DNA of 64,000 nt, from NCBI GenBank assembly GCA_900759335.1, contig CAAEUX010000061.1:32120-96119 (forward strand), in the 5' to 3' direction. Below the pieces are notes generated by a model that was not told the origin of the DNA, searched no databases, and worked only from the letters and a program-made list of their open reading frames with translations. Position 1 is the stretch's first letter; each line of letters opens with the position of its first letter. The stretch comes from an uncultured Collinsella sp. Lineage in GTDB: Bacteria > Actinomycetota > Coriobacteriia > Coriobacteriales > Coriobacteriaceae. Both the position numbers and the translations under genes were made by a program. Positions 31,966 to 40,550 of the stretch are shown one piece after another.

Positions 31966-32947
31966 AAGTTAGGTATCTGCGGTGGGATGCTTTGACGTTG
32001 CGCTGGTCGACCATTGCGTACCTTAATGTGGTGTCTATTTTTTTATGGCCAAGGAGCACCTGGACTTGTTCGATGGGCATTCCTTTGTCGATTGCCTTTG
32101 TAGCAAGCGTTCTTCTGAACTTATGAGGGTGGACCCTTCCTAAATCAAGCTCGCGCCCCAGTTTTCTAAGCAGCGCCTCGACGCCGCCAATTTGTAGCCT
32201 CTCGTGTGGCGCCTTGCTCGACACGAAGAGTGCTTCAGAGCTGTCCATTCGGGTTGACAGGTAATTCTCAATATGGACTTTAGTCTTTGCGTCAAAATAG
32301 ACGATGCGGTCCTTATTTCCCTTGCCGTGTACGATGCACTCACGATTGATGGTGTCGATGGAGCTCCTGTCCAACGAGACAAGTTCGCCCACACGCATGC
32401 CCGTGGAGCGCAACAGGTCGATCAGGGCAAGGTTTCGGGGCGACCCGCAGTTATCGCAGAGAATTTCAACGACTTCATCGCTATACGTTTCCTTTATGGG
32501 TTGCGGAGCCTTGACTCTTTTAATGCGTCTAACCGGGCTCTTAATGATATGGTCCTCGTCTTCGAGCCATGAATAGAAGCTTGAGATGATTCTTCGGACA
32601 TTGTCGACGGTGACGCGACTGACGCCGGCTTTTTGCTGATAGTCGGAAAGATAGGACCTAATCTCTTCGGTTCCCAGGTCGCAAGCTGGCGTATCGAATG
32701 ATTCAAGCATTTTATTGATGGTGGTTTCGTAGTAGGAGATGGTCCTATCCGAGCAGCCTTCGAGGCGTTTTGCAGACAGAAATAGATCTAGGAATGATTC
32801 GCTTTCACCGTCGCCGCCGTCTTCAGCTAATTGGCTTTCATCGAAAAGGCAGTGCGATAAAACCTTTTTGAGCTGGCGGTTCTGCTGCGTGGTCAGGTAG
32901 GGGAGCATGAGACGGGTAATTTCTCTAGCCGTTTTCGTGAGATCCAT
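31964..32947 (-). CDS. Tyrosine recombinase, likely hsdS invertase
   Basis: A 327-residue tyrosine recombinase of the XerC/D-integrase type. An N-terminal SAM-like core-binding domain (~50-140) is followed by the catalytic domain with Arg185 (STGMRVGELV), His275-x-x-Arg278 (HPHKFRRT), His301 (LLGHKKI) and the nucleophile Tyr310 (TTLRYAM). All catalytic residues are present. Its 3' end overlaps the silent hsdS cassette and inversion repeat b. Small recombinases next to hsdS (for example CreX-like proteins in pneumococcus) invert specificity cassettes, so the same job is likely here. No att-like integration target or other phage gene is nearby. Confidence 0.9.
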   Translation of the reverse strand: MDLTKTAREITRLMLPYLTTQQNRQLKKVLSHCLFDESQLAEDGGDGESESFLDLFLSAKRLEGCSDRTISYYETTINKMLESFDTPACDLGTEEIRSYLSDYQQKAGVSRVTVDNVRRIISSFYSWLEDEDHIIKSPVRRIKRVKAPQPIKETYSDEVVEILCDNCGSPRNLALIDLLRSTGMRVGELVSLDRSSIDTINRECIVHGKGNKDRIVYFDAKTKVHIENYLSTRMDSSEALFVSSKAPHERLQIGGVEALLRKLGRELDLGRVHPHKFRRTLATKAIDKGMPIEQVQVLLGHKKIDTTLRYAMVDQRNVKASHRRYLT

Positions 32948-33367
32948 GGTGGCGTCCTTCCTTGCGCGGTGGGTGGCGCTATTTCCCTTTGTTTACCCGT
33001 GCGTTATGGAAGGGATGCCGAGTGGCACTTCCGCTAGGCCGCGTCAGGGAGGTCCATGAGACCTCGCACATCCCCCGCATCACTCCGGTGCGGCTTTGCC
33101 TGCAGAGTGAGATGTTCAGAAGCGTTTTATTAACGGGGGATGTCTTTCGGATTCTTTTGATGGGGATGTGGAAACACTGATGAAGTTTACGAATAGCGAG
33201 GTTGAGGGGTTCGCCTGTGCCCATCGCCTCTCGTGTGCGGATGGATGGTGCCGGTGGCTGTTTGAGACTGCAGTCGCGCCGACGGGATTGGTTGGGGTCG
33301 GTACAAGGCGAGCACGCCCCATGCCGTTATGGTAGATGCATCTTTGTCGATAGAGCGCTCGATTAAT
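32948..33367. other. Gene-free stretch
   Basis: Between the recombinase and an unknown minus-strand gene. It is lower in GC than the flanks. No ORF, clear hairpin or promoter that I can support. Confidence 0.5.
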
Positions 33368-33901
33368 CTACGCGGGAGCGCTGAGAAGATCTTCCAGCAT
33401 CGGGTCTACCCCGGCGGTGACCATGCCCTCGATCAGGTGCTGGGCGTGGAACCGACCAACTGTCCATGCGATATATGAAAGCGTCTGACAAGCGCGCTCC
33501 TTGATATCAAATGCAGCTTTGCTTAGAACGATTGCCTCTGCGAAGTCGGCAAATGCGTCGTGATCTCCCCATGTCTTACAGGCTTGTATCATGCCCTGGT
33601 CGATAGCATCCATAACAAAGGCGCCCGATCCGTCCGCAACGCAAACGCCGTCGGCGAAGAGCATCCAGCTGGACGGCTCACTAGAGTTATCTCCGAGCAG
33701 CTTGATTTGCAGCACGTGCGGGTCGCCGGCGGCGCAGAGCTCTTCCTCGAGCACCTGCACCGTAAAGCGCATCTGGTGGGAGAGGCTGTTCTTGACCATG
33801 GCCGAGGCATAACCGCTCGTCTCGTCCAGAAGATGCATTCGTTTTGGCTGGGCTGCCAGGTTGTGGAAGTTGCGCTCACTGCGCACGGAGAAATTGTCCA
33901 T
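33368..33901 (-). CDS. Uncharacterised soluble protein
   Basis: A 177-residue protein that I do not recognise. It has no signal peptide, membrane helix or Cys motif. Visible pieces: a basic head (MDNFSVRSERNFHNLAAQPKR), a middle beta-rich part (RFTVQVLEEEL...PHVLQIKLLGDN...SWMLFADGVCVADGSGAFVM) and helical ends. The start ATG 33901 has GAAAGGAG seven bases upstream; the longer upstream ORF has no such site. It sits alone between the restriction locus and the second regulator arm, with a 33-bp-period repeat in its upstream region. Confidence 0.6.
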   Translation of the reverse strand: MDNFSVRSERNFHNLAAQPKRMHLLDETSGYASAMVKNSLSHQMRFTVQVLEEELCAAGDPHVLQIKLLGDNSSEPSSWMLFADGVCVADGSGAFVMDAIDQGMIQACKTWGDHDAFADFAEAIVLSKAAFDIKERACQTLSYIAWTVGRFHAQHLIEGMVTAGVDPMLEDLLSAPA

Positions 33902-34134
33902 ACGGACTCCTTTCATCGATGTTGGCAGGGCCACCGTGTCTCTTGGCCGGTTGGCGTCGGGATCGTGGAGCCAACTCTCTACCCCGACTCTGGATAAAAC
34001 GCGCCCGCTCCTTGCGGGCAAGATGGAGTCTATCAACGTGTACGGACTCAACGTGTACGGACAGAAATCAAGCGCCATCCGCGAAATGACGCGCGGATGG
34101 CGTTGGTTTCCCAAGTGATTATTCGGCTTTCATC

Positions 34135-34217
34135 CGGAAAAATGTCGAAATCAGCCGTGTAAAAGTACGGAAAAGTGTCGAAATAGGCACCTTAAAACTT
34201 CGGAAAAGTGTAGTTGG
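34135..34217. repeat. Three direct repeats at 33-bp spacing
   Basis: CGGAAAAATGTCGAAAT (34135-34151), CGGAAAAGTGTCGAAAT (34168-34184) and a third, partly diverged copy CGGAAAAGTGTAGTTGG (34201-34217). The spacing is exactly 33 bp. It lies in the gap 33902-34281, downstream of one minus-strand gene and upstream of another. Operator array or a decayed repeat; the CGGAAAAGTG start resembles the arms of the 62-bp arrays. Confidence 0.7.
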
Positions 34218-34281
34218 ATGACAAAACAGCACTTAGAAGCCGATGCTGGATGCGGGATCCTGCGGCTGCCTTCAGCCCTCG

Positions 34282-35268
34282 CTACTCGTCGTCCCCGTCG
34301 TTGGGGTCGCCCTTGAGGGTGTTGATGTCCAGGTACTGGTTATCGTCCTCTTTTTGCTGGGTCTCCGACTCCGCTTGGGTGGGGCCGCGGAACAGCTGGA
34401 ATCCCTCAAACGCAATGACGCCGAGCAGGGCAATGACAATGGCGATAAAGGCAACCTTGACTGCCTGCGGAAATTCCGAGAAACGCAGCGCCTTTTCCTC
34501 GGCGTAATAATCGGCGAAGCGCTCTTCGCCCGTGCTTTTGGTATACGCCGGCGCGGACGCGGCCTCCGGGCCATATTCCGGTGCGGGCGTGGCAGCGTAC
34601 GAATCGTTGAGATAATCGCTCGATGCGGTGCCATAATCCTCGGTCTCGATGCGACCGTTGTCAGCATAGCCATCGGAATAATCGGAATATGCCGTGCCGC
34701 CCTCATAGTCTGCGGCGCTCGTGTTGGCGGCAAAAAGCGGGTTAACTGGAACGTCGAGCGCCGGCATGCCGGTAGAGGTCTCATCCAGATCGGCTGCAGC
34801 CCAGGAATCGTAGGCAACCTGATGGGCAACGGGCTCATCGAGCCTTGCGACCGGAGGCTTGCGTGCCGCAGGAACAGGCAACTGCTGGGCGCTGTACATA
34901 ACGGTGCTGTCGGCCGATTTGCCCTGCGTCGCTGCAGCGAGAAATGCCGCCGTCTCGGACGGGTCGCTTGCGGGGCGGGGAGCGGGCGTGGACGCCGAAG
35001 TGGGTGCGGGCGTAGGCGCGGGCGTCGAAACAGGCGACTGCGCAGGAGTCGGCGCAGGTGCGGACTTGGGCGCAAGTGCGGGATTGGGGCTTGACGGGCG
35101 AGCGCCGCCGCCCATGAGTTCGTCGGCGGTCCACGGGCGATCATCCATCACATCGTCAAGGCTCAGCGAAAACAGGTCGTCTTCACTCTCATCGAACATG
35201 CGGTGCACATGTCCACCAATTGCCGGAATCAATCCGCGACCGGTGCATGATGCCTTGCTCAACGCCAT
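34282..35268 (-). CDS. Low-complexity single-pass membrane protein
   Basis: A 328-residue protein of unknown function. An acidic, serine-rich front (MFDESEDDLFSLSLDDVMDD) is followed by an Ala/Pro/Thr-rich linker (about residues 55-100, with repeated PAPTP), a Tyr/Asp-rich stretch, one membrane helix near the C terminus (VKVAFIAIVIALLGVIAFEG, ~276-295) and a short acidic tail. There is no N-terminal signal peptide, so the long front part is probably cytoplasmic. The start ATG 35268 follows GAAAGGATGG; the longer ORF upstream is not supported. It faces away from the purine genes and shares no obvious pathway with them. Confidence 0.7.
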   Translation of the reverse strand: MALSKASCTGRGLIPAIGGHVHRMFDESEDDLFSLSLDDVMDDRPWTADELMGGGARPSSPNPALAPKSAPAPTPAQSPVSTPAPTPAPTSASTPAPRPASDPSETAAFLAAATQGKSADSTVMYSAQQLPVPAARKPPVARLDEPVAHQVAYDSWAAADLDETSTGMPALDVPVNPLFAANTSAADYEGGTAYSDYSDGYADNGRIETEDYGTASSDYLNDSYAATPAPEYGPEAASAPAYTKSTGEERFADYYAEEKALRFSEFPQAVKVAFIAIVIALLGVIAFEGFQLFRGPTQAESETQQKEDDNQYLDINTLKGDPNDGDDE

Positions 35269-35391
35269 TCTGTTCCATCCTTTCGAAATACTAATGACAT
35301 CGATTATATGGAACTTCCCAAGCTGCTCGGTCTTGGATTCGTGCTTTCCAGAACTCGCGCCCAAAAGGGGAGGGGCAATCCAGGCGAGTGC

Positions 35392-36045
35392 CTACTTGTC
35401 GCCGGCCGCCGCCTTGGCCTCATTGAGGTAGCTATAGAAGCTGTACTTGGAGATGCCAAAGAACTCGCAGGCGCGCTCGCTCGACTTGGAAATGAGGAAG
35501 GCACCGCGACGGTCGAGGTAGCCAATGGCACGAATGCGCTCGTCTTTGGTCATGAGTGCCGCGGGCTTGCCCACAAACTGCTCGCACTCGTGCAGCAGGT
35601 CCTCGAGCAGGTCGCCGATGTTCTTGGTAATGGGCTCGGGCTCGGTATAGCCCGTGCCGCCGGTGCCGGTGAAAGCGTCGAGCGAGCGCTCAAAAGCCTT
35701 CATAAGCGTAATGTCAAAGTTGATGCCCAAAATGCCGACGGGCTTGCCTTCGTCGTTGCGGATAAAGATGGTCGAGGACTTGAGCAGCTTGCCATCGGTG
35801 GTTTTAGTGAGGTACGGCTCGCGGTCGTGTACGTCGGTGCTGCCCTCGTGCATGGACTCAAACACAATATGGCTGGGGCCGTCACCCAGTTTGCGCCCGC
35901 TGACGTGGCCGTTTTCGATCACTACGATGGAGTGGTCCACGTCCTCGGTCTCCAGATCGTGGACGACGACTTCGCAGTTGGGGCCAAATTGGAGCGCCAG
36001 GCCGTGTGCGAGGCGCTTGTAAAACTCAATCTGTGCGGGGGTCAT
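35392..36045 (-). CDS. YheO/DauR-like PAS-HTH transcriptional regulator (arm 2)
   Basis: A 217-residue paralogue of the regulator at 7.8 kb. The PAS-like domain (residues ~5-115; NCEVVVHDLETEDVDHSIVVIENG, VSGRKLGDGPS) is followed by a DNA-binding end (FGISKYSFYSYLNEAK). The start ATG 36045 has AGGAAGG. It is divergent from dpaL-ygeY-ygeW and is their likely regulator. The ligand is unknown; in this context a purine or a diamino acid such as 2,3-diaminopropionate would make sense. Confidence 0.85.
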   Translation of the reverse strand: MTPAQIEFYKRLAHGLALQFGPNCEVVVHDLETEDVDHSIVVIENGHVSGRKLGDGPSHIVFESMHEGSTDVHDREPYLTKTTDGKLLKSSTIFIRNDEGKPVGILGINFDITLMKAFERSLDAFTGTGGTGYTEPEPITKNIGDLLEDLLHECEQFVGKPAALMTKDERIRAIGYLDRRGAFLISKSSERACEFFGISKYSFYSYLNEAKAAAGDK

Positions 36046-36184
36046 GGGTGCCTTCCTAAAAATTAGTTTGGGCACACTTTGCCATAAACCACACTTGACC
36101 GCAAACAAATCCATCAACAAGGCAATTCATGACCGTTCGGGGGCGAAAAAGTACCGATTACGGCAACAAACAATTCGTTAGGTA

Positions 36185-36235
36185 TGCCAATCAAAAAGTG
36201 TGATAGAACATTACTAACAAACTTTTTGTTTGGCA
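36185..36235. promoter_or_regulatory. Candidate operator between regulator 2 and dpaL
   Basis: Inverted repeat TGCCAATCAAAAAG (36185-36198) and CTTTTTGTTTGGCA (36222-36235): 13 of 14 positions pair, with 23 bp between the arms. It lies in the divergent promoter region, 88 bp before the dpaL start. Confidence 0.55.
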
Positions 36236-36322
36236 TCCACATAAAAGTTCAGCCGTGTGAATGGGATCGGGCTGAAACGCGTATGCGGGGGCCGGCAAGA
36301 GAGGACTTAAGGAGTTCACCGT

Positions 36323-37537
36323 ATGGCCGATAAGATCCAGTGGGCGGGCAACACGATGCCCAAGAGCGATGACAAGCACTTGGGAATCATGAGCCTCGAC
36401 CACGTGAAGAAGGCCCGCGCCTTCCACCAGTCGTTCCCCCAGTACACCGTCACTCCGCTTGCCCGCCTGGACGGCCAGGCCGCGCGCCTGGGCCTGTCCA
36501 ACCTGTGCGTTAAGGACGAGAGCTATCGCTTTGGCCTCAACGCCTTTAAGGTCCTGGGCGGCTCGTTTGCCATGGCCAACTATATTGCCGATGAGACCGG
36601 CAAGGACGTTGCCGAGTGCACCTTCGATTACCTGACTTCCGATCAGCTTGCCAAGGACTTTGGCCAGGCCACCTTCTTTACCGCCACCGACGGCAACCAT
36701 GGCCGCGGCGTGGCATGGGCTGCCAACAAGCTGGGCCAGAAGGCCGTCGTTCACATGCCCAAGGGTTCCACTAAGCCCCGCTTCGATAACATCGCCGCCG
36801 AGGGCGCAACGGTGACCATCGAAGAGGTCAACTACGACGAGTGCGTGCGCATGGCCGCCGCCGAGGCCGACGCCTGCGAGCGTGGCGTCATCGTTCAGGA
36901 CACCGCCTGGGAGGGCTACGAGAAGATCCCGTCTTGGATCATGGAGGGCTACGGCACCATGGCTTCCGAGGCTGCCGAGCAGCTGCGCGAGATGGCCATC
37001 AACCGCCCGACCCACGTGTTTGTCCAGGCTGGCGTGGGTTCGCTCGCCGGTGCCGTGGTGGGCTACTTCACCAACCTGTATCCCGATAACCCGCCCACCT
37101 TTGTCGTGGTCGAGTGCGCGCCTGCCGCCTGTCTGTACAAGGGCGCTGCCGCCGGCGACGGCGACCCGCGCATCGTGGACGGCGACATGCCTTCCATCAT
37201 GGCCGGTCTGTGCTGCGGCGAGCCCAACATTCTGGGCTGGGATATCCTGCGCAACCACGCCACCGCCTTCGTGTCCTGTCCCGACTGGGTCACCGCTCGC
37301 GGCATGCGCACCCTGGGCGCTCCCGAGAAGGGCGACCCGCGCGTCATCTCCGGCGAGTCCGGCGCTGTGACCACCGGCCTGGTCGAGACCCTCATGCTCG
37401 ATCCCGAGTACGCCGAGCTCAAGGAACTCATCGGCCTGGACAAGACGAGCTCCGTGCTCTGCTTCTCCACGGAAGGTGACACGGACCCCGACCAGTATCG
37501 TCGAATTGTTTGGGAAGGCGAATATCCCACTTGCTAA
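36323..37537 (+). CDS. dpaL: Diaminopropionate ammonia-lyase
   Basis: A 404-residue PLP enzyme of the YgeX/DpaL family that splits 2,3-diaminopropionate into pyruvate and two ammonia through 2-aminoacrylate. The PLP lysine sits in FGLNAFKVLGGSF (~74-86). TATDGNHGRGVAW is the substrate/PLP loop and GVGSLAGAVVG the phosphate-binding part. It is cytoplasmic. It leads the second purine arm dpaL-ygeY-ygeW, as in E. coli and in anaerobic purine degraders. GGAGTTC lies 6-12 bases before the ATG. RidA in the same window would remove leaked aminoacrylate. Confidence 0.95.
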   Translation: MADKIQWAGNTMPKSDDKHLGIMSLDHVKKARAFHQSFPQYTVTPLARLDGQAARLGLSNLCVKDESYRFGLNAFKVLGGSFAMANYIADETGKDVAECTFDYLTSDQLAKDFGQATFFTATDGNHGRGVAWAANKLGQKAVVHMPKGSTKPRFDNIAAEGATVTIEEVNYDECVRMAAAEADACERGVIVQDTAWEGYEKIPSWIMEGYGTMASEAAEQLREMAINRPTHVFVQAGVGSLAGAVVGYFTNLYPDNPPTFVVVECAPAACLYKGAAAGDGDPRIVDGDMPSIMAGLCCGEPNILGWDILRNHATAFVSCPDWVTARGMRTLGAPEKGDPRVISGESGAVTTGLVETLMLDPEYAELKELIGLDKTSSVLCFSTEGDTDPDQYRRIVWEGEYPTC

Positions 37538-37544
37538 TCGTTAG

Positions 37545-37571
37545 GGCGGAGTAAATAGGTATCGCTCCGCC
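37545..37571. repeat. Intergenic hairpin dpaL-ygeY
   Basis: GGCGGAG (37545-37551) pairs with CTCCGCC (37565-37571); no T-run. Probably a message-processing or stability hairpin within the operon. Confidence 0.45.
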
Positions 37572-37611
37572 ACCTCACAGGTAGATTCCTTCGTTTGAAA
37601 GGTTATGAACA

Positions 37612-38997
37612 ATGGCTAAAGAACTCGATTTCGACGCAATCAAGGCTGCTGCTGAGTCCCATCGTGCTGATATGACCCGCTTCCTGCGCGCTATGATCTC
37701 CCACCCCTCTGAGTCTTGCGAGGAGGGTGAGGTTGTTGCCTGCATTAAGGCCGAGATGGAGAGCCTTGGCTATGACGAGGTCAAGGTCGACGGCCTGGGC
37801 AACGTTATGGGCTTTATGGGCGAGGGCGACAAGATCATCGCCATCGACTCCCACATCGACACCGTCGGCATCGGCAACATCGAGAACTGGGACGCCGATC
37901 CCTATGAGGGCTACGAGACCGACGAGATCATCTACGGCCGCGGCGGCTCCGACCAGGAGGGCGGCATGGCTTCTGCTACCTACGCTGCCAAGATGATGAA
38001 GGATATGGGCCTCATCCCCGAGGGCTACAAGATCATGGTCGTCGGCACCGTCCAGGAAGAGGACTGCGACGGCATGTGCTGGCAGTACATCTACAACAAG
38101 GACGGCATTAAGCCCGAGTTCGTCATTTCCACCGAGCCCACCGACGGCGGCATCTACCGCGGTCACCGCGGCCGCATGGAGATTCGCGTCGACGTTCACG
38201 GCACCTCCTGCCACGGCTCCGCTCCCGACCGCGGCGACAACGCCATCTACAAGATGGCCGACATCATCGCCGACGTCCGCGCCCTCAACAACAACGGCTG
38301 CGACGAGTCGACCGACATCAAGGGTCTCGTCAAGATGCTCGACCCCAAGTACAATCCCGAGCACTTCGAGGATGCCCGCTTCCTGGGCCGCGGCACCTGC
38401 ACCGTCAGCCAGATCTTCTACACCAGCCCCAGCCGTTGCGCCGTGGCCGACTCCTGCGCCATCTCCATCGACCGTCGCATGACCGCCGGCGAGACCTGGG
38501 AGTCCTGCCTGGACGAGATCCGCAACCTGCCGGCCGCCAAGAAGTACGGCGACGACGTGAAGGTCTCCATGTACATGTACGACCGTCCGTCCTGGACCGG
38601 CGAGGTCTACGAGACCGAGGCTTACTTCCCCACGTGGATCAACAAGGAGACCGCTCCGCACGTCAAGGCCCTCGTCGACGCCCACAAGGCCATGTTTGGT
38701 GACGAGCGCATCGGCTGTGAGCCCAGCATGGACAAGCGCACCGGTCGCCCGCTGTGCGACAAGTGGACTTTCTCCACGAACTGCGTCTCCATCCAGGGCC
38801 GCTACGGCATCCCCTGCGTGGGCTTTGGCCCGGGTGCCGAGTCTCAGGCTCATGCTCCCAACGAGGTCACCTACAAGGACGACCTGGTCACCGCTGCCGC
38901 CATGTACGTGGCTGCCCTGAACCTCTACGATCCGAGCCAGGCCGATGGCGACGCCACCGTGTTCCGCGCCGGTCTGACCAACAACAAGATCGATTAG
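37612..38997 (+). CDS. ygeY: YgeY-type M20 family peptidase/deacylase
   Basis: A 461-residue zinc hydrolase of the M20 family. Metal and catalytic residues are in IDSHIDTVG (first metal site), GRGGSDQEGGM (bridging Asp) and GTVQEEDCDG (catalytic Glu pair); HGTSCHGSAPDRGDN starts the dimerisation domain. In this conserved cluster YgeY is thought to release an acyl or carbamoyl group and deliver diaminopropionate to DpaL; the substrate is not proven. It follows dpaL after 74 bp containing a hairpin and its own GAAAGG site. Confidence 0.92.
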   Translation: MAKELDFDAIKAAAESHRADMTRFLRAMISHPSESCEEGEVVACIKAEMESLGYDEVKVDGLGNVMGFMGEGDKIIAIDSHIDTVGIGNIENWDADPYEGYETDEIIYGRGGSDQEGGMASATYAAKMMKDMGLIPEGYKIMVVGTVQEEDCDGMCWQYIYNKDGIKPEFVISTEPTDGGIYRGHRGRMEIRVDVHGTSCHGSAPDRGDNAIYKMADIIADVRALNNNGCDESTDIKGLVKMLDPKYNPEHFEDARFLGRGTCTVSQIFYTSPSRCAVADSCAISIDRRMTAGETWESCLDEIRNLPAAKKYGDDVKVSMYMYDRPSWTGEVYETEAYFPTWINKETAPHVKALVDAHKAMFGDERIGCEPSMDKRTGRPLCDKWTFSTNCVSIQGRYGIPCVGFGPGAESQAHAPNEVTYKDDLVTAAAMYVAALNLYDPSQADGDATVFRAGLTNNKID

Positions 38998-39019
38998 TCC
39001 CATTCCTCGATTTTGTTGA

Positions 39020-39044
39020 GCCGGGGGCCGCTCGTGTCCCCGGC
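39020..39044. repeat. Intergenic hairpin ygeY-ygeW
   Basis: GCCGGGG (39020-39026) pairs with CCCCGGC (39038-39044), no T-run. It lies in the 201-bp gap before ygeW, which otherwise holds nothing recognisable. Confidence 0.45.
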
Positions 39045-39198
39045 ACCCCCTGTTGACTTGGGGCCCGCGGTCGTTATCTCCCATGCTTCCTCAACGGTGG
39101 CGGGTCCTCGTCATGGTGCTCTGCATGTTCTAGCCACACGCGCATGCCGGAGCACATCTACTCACTGCGATCGTTTCATCTTTAGAAAGGACATTTCC

Positions 39199-40401
39199 AT
39201 GGACGCTAAGTTTACCGAGCTCGTCGAGCAGCTGAACGGCCTCGATTTTAAGGGTATGTACGGCAGCGACTTCCTGCACACCTGGGACAAGACTACCGAT
39301 GAGCTCAAGGCTCTCTACATCGTCGCCGACGCCCTGCGCGAGCTGCGCGAGAACAACGTCTCGTCCAAGATCTTCGACTCGGGTCTGGCCGTCTCCCTGT
39401 TCCGCGACAACTCCACCCGTACGCGCTTCTCCTTCTCTAAGGCCGCCAACCTGCTCGGCCTTGAGCTGCAGGACCTGGACGAGAAGAAGTCCCAGATCGC
39501 TCACGGCGAGACCGTCCGCGAGACCGCTACCATGATCTCCTTCATGGCCGACGTCATCGGCATCCGCGATGACATGTACATCGGCAAGGGCGACGCCTAC
39601 ATGGCCGAGGTCTCTGAGTCCGTGCAGCAGGCCTACGAGGACGGCGTTCTGGATCACCGTCCCACGCTCATCTCCCTGCAGTCCGATTCCGACCACCCCA
39701 CGCAGTCCTCTGCCGACATGCTCTACCTCATCAACGAGTTTGGCGGCCTCGAGAACCTCAAGGGCAAGAAGGTTGCCGTCACCTGGGCCTATTCGCCCTC
39801 TTACGGCAAGCCGCTGTCCTGCCCGCAGTCGCTGATCAGCCTGCTGCCCCGCTTTGGCATGGACGTCACCCTGGCTCACCCCGAGGGCTATGACCTCATG
39901 CCCGAGGTCGTCGAGCGCGCCAAGGGCTACGCCGCCGAGTCCGGCACCACCTTTAAGCAGGTCAACACCATGGCCGAGGCCTTCGAGGGCGCCGACATCG
40001 TGATCCCCAAGAGCTGGGCTCCGTTTGCCGCCATGGAGAAGCGCACCAACCTGTACGCCGAGGGCGACGACGCCGGCATCGCAGCGCTCGAGAAGGAGCT
40101 GCTCGCCCAGAACGCCACCCATCAGGACTGGTGCTCCACGACCGAGCTCATGGAGAAGACTGCCAACGGCCAAGACACCATCTTTATGCACCCGCTGCCC
40201 GCCGACATCTCCGGTGTTTCCTGTGAGCACGGCGAGGTTAACGCCGACGTCTTCGACATGCACCGCGTGGGCATGTACAAGGAGGCCAGCTACAAGCCGT
40301 ACGCCATCGCTGCCATGATGTTCCTGCAGAAGGTTGCCGATCCCGCCGCTACCCTCAAGGCCCTCGACGAGCGCAACACCGCCCGTTGGCTCCAGGCCTA
40401 A
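39199..40401 (+). CDS. ygeW: YgeW knotted carbamoyltransferase
   Basis: A 400-residue member of the aspartate/ornithine carbamoyltransferase family. The carbamoyl-phosphate site is NSTRTRFSFSKAANLLGL (~71-88), and HPLPADISG near residue 334 replaces the HPxP of relatives. YgeW proteins have a deep trefoil knot and an unknown amino-acid substrate; in purine degraders they are proposed to phosphorolyse a carbamoylated intermediate to carbamoyl phosphate, allowing ATP formation. The start ATG 39199 follows GAAAGGAC; the upstream in-frame ATG at 39013 has no family-like sequence after it. Confidence 0.92.
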   Translation: MDAKFTELVEQLNGLDFKGMYGSDFLHTWDKTTDELKALYIVADALRELRENNVSSKIFDSGLAVSLFRDNSTRTRFSFSKAANLLGLELQDLDEKKSQIAHGETVRETATMISFMADVIGIRDDMYIGKGDAYMAEVSESVQQAYEDGVLDHRPTLISLQSDSDHPTQSSADMLYLINEFGGLENLKGKKVAVTWAYSPSYGKPLSCPQSLISLLPRFGMDVTLAHPEGYDLMPEVVERAKGYAAESGTTFKQVNTMAEAFEGADIVIPKSWAPFAAMEKRTNLYAEGDDAGIAALEKELLAQNATHQDWCSTTELMEKTANGQDTIFMHPLPADISGVSCEHGEVNADVFDMHRVGMYKEASYKPYAIAAMMFLQKVADPAATLKALDERNTARWLQA

Positions 40402-40425
40402 AGCCGGGTTGAGGTAAGCCATGTA

Positions 40426-40463
40426 AAGGGGGCGCTCTGCCAACCGGCGGGGTGCCCTTTTTT
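40426..40463 (+). terminator. Weak terminator after ygeW
   Basis: AAAGGGGGCGC and GGTGCCCTTTTTT form an imperfect stem around CTGCCAACCGGCGG, ending in a run of six T. Confidence 0.6.
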
Positions 40464-40550
40464 GCATCGCGGGCGTGCGGGATAAGCGCTTTCGATGTGG
40501 ATGCCCGCGGCGCGAGTTATGGGTACGATGGTTTCGGGGGAGGTATCACC

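Larger units (their letters stand above)
31411..31995 (+). pseudogene. hsdS: Silent hsdS recognition-domain cassette
   Basis: An open frame reads KSQFVEMFGGPDP at its start and FLDFAASVDKSKF near its end, so it holds exactly one target-recognition domain between the two conserved HsdS regions. Only six codons separate its first conserved residue from an upstream in-frame stop, and there is no promoter or ribosome site, so it is a storage cassette rather than an expressed gene. It lies opposite to the active hsdS, is framed by both inversion repeats, and ends inside the recombinase gene. An ATG at 31429 is just the Met of VEMFG. Confidence 0.8.

Noticed and set aside
31429..31995. Expressed 188-residue HsdS
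   Set aside because: The ATG is an internal Met of the conserved VEMFG, homology starts before it and there is no promoter or ribosome site. Treated as a silent cassette.
31964..32947. Prophage integrase
   Set aside because: No phage genes, no tRNA target and direct abutment to the hsdS cassette; an invertase fits better.
37603..39084. Minus-strand ORF opposite ygeY
   Set aside because: Valine/glycine-rich shadow of ygeY without family motifs.
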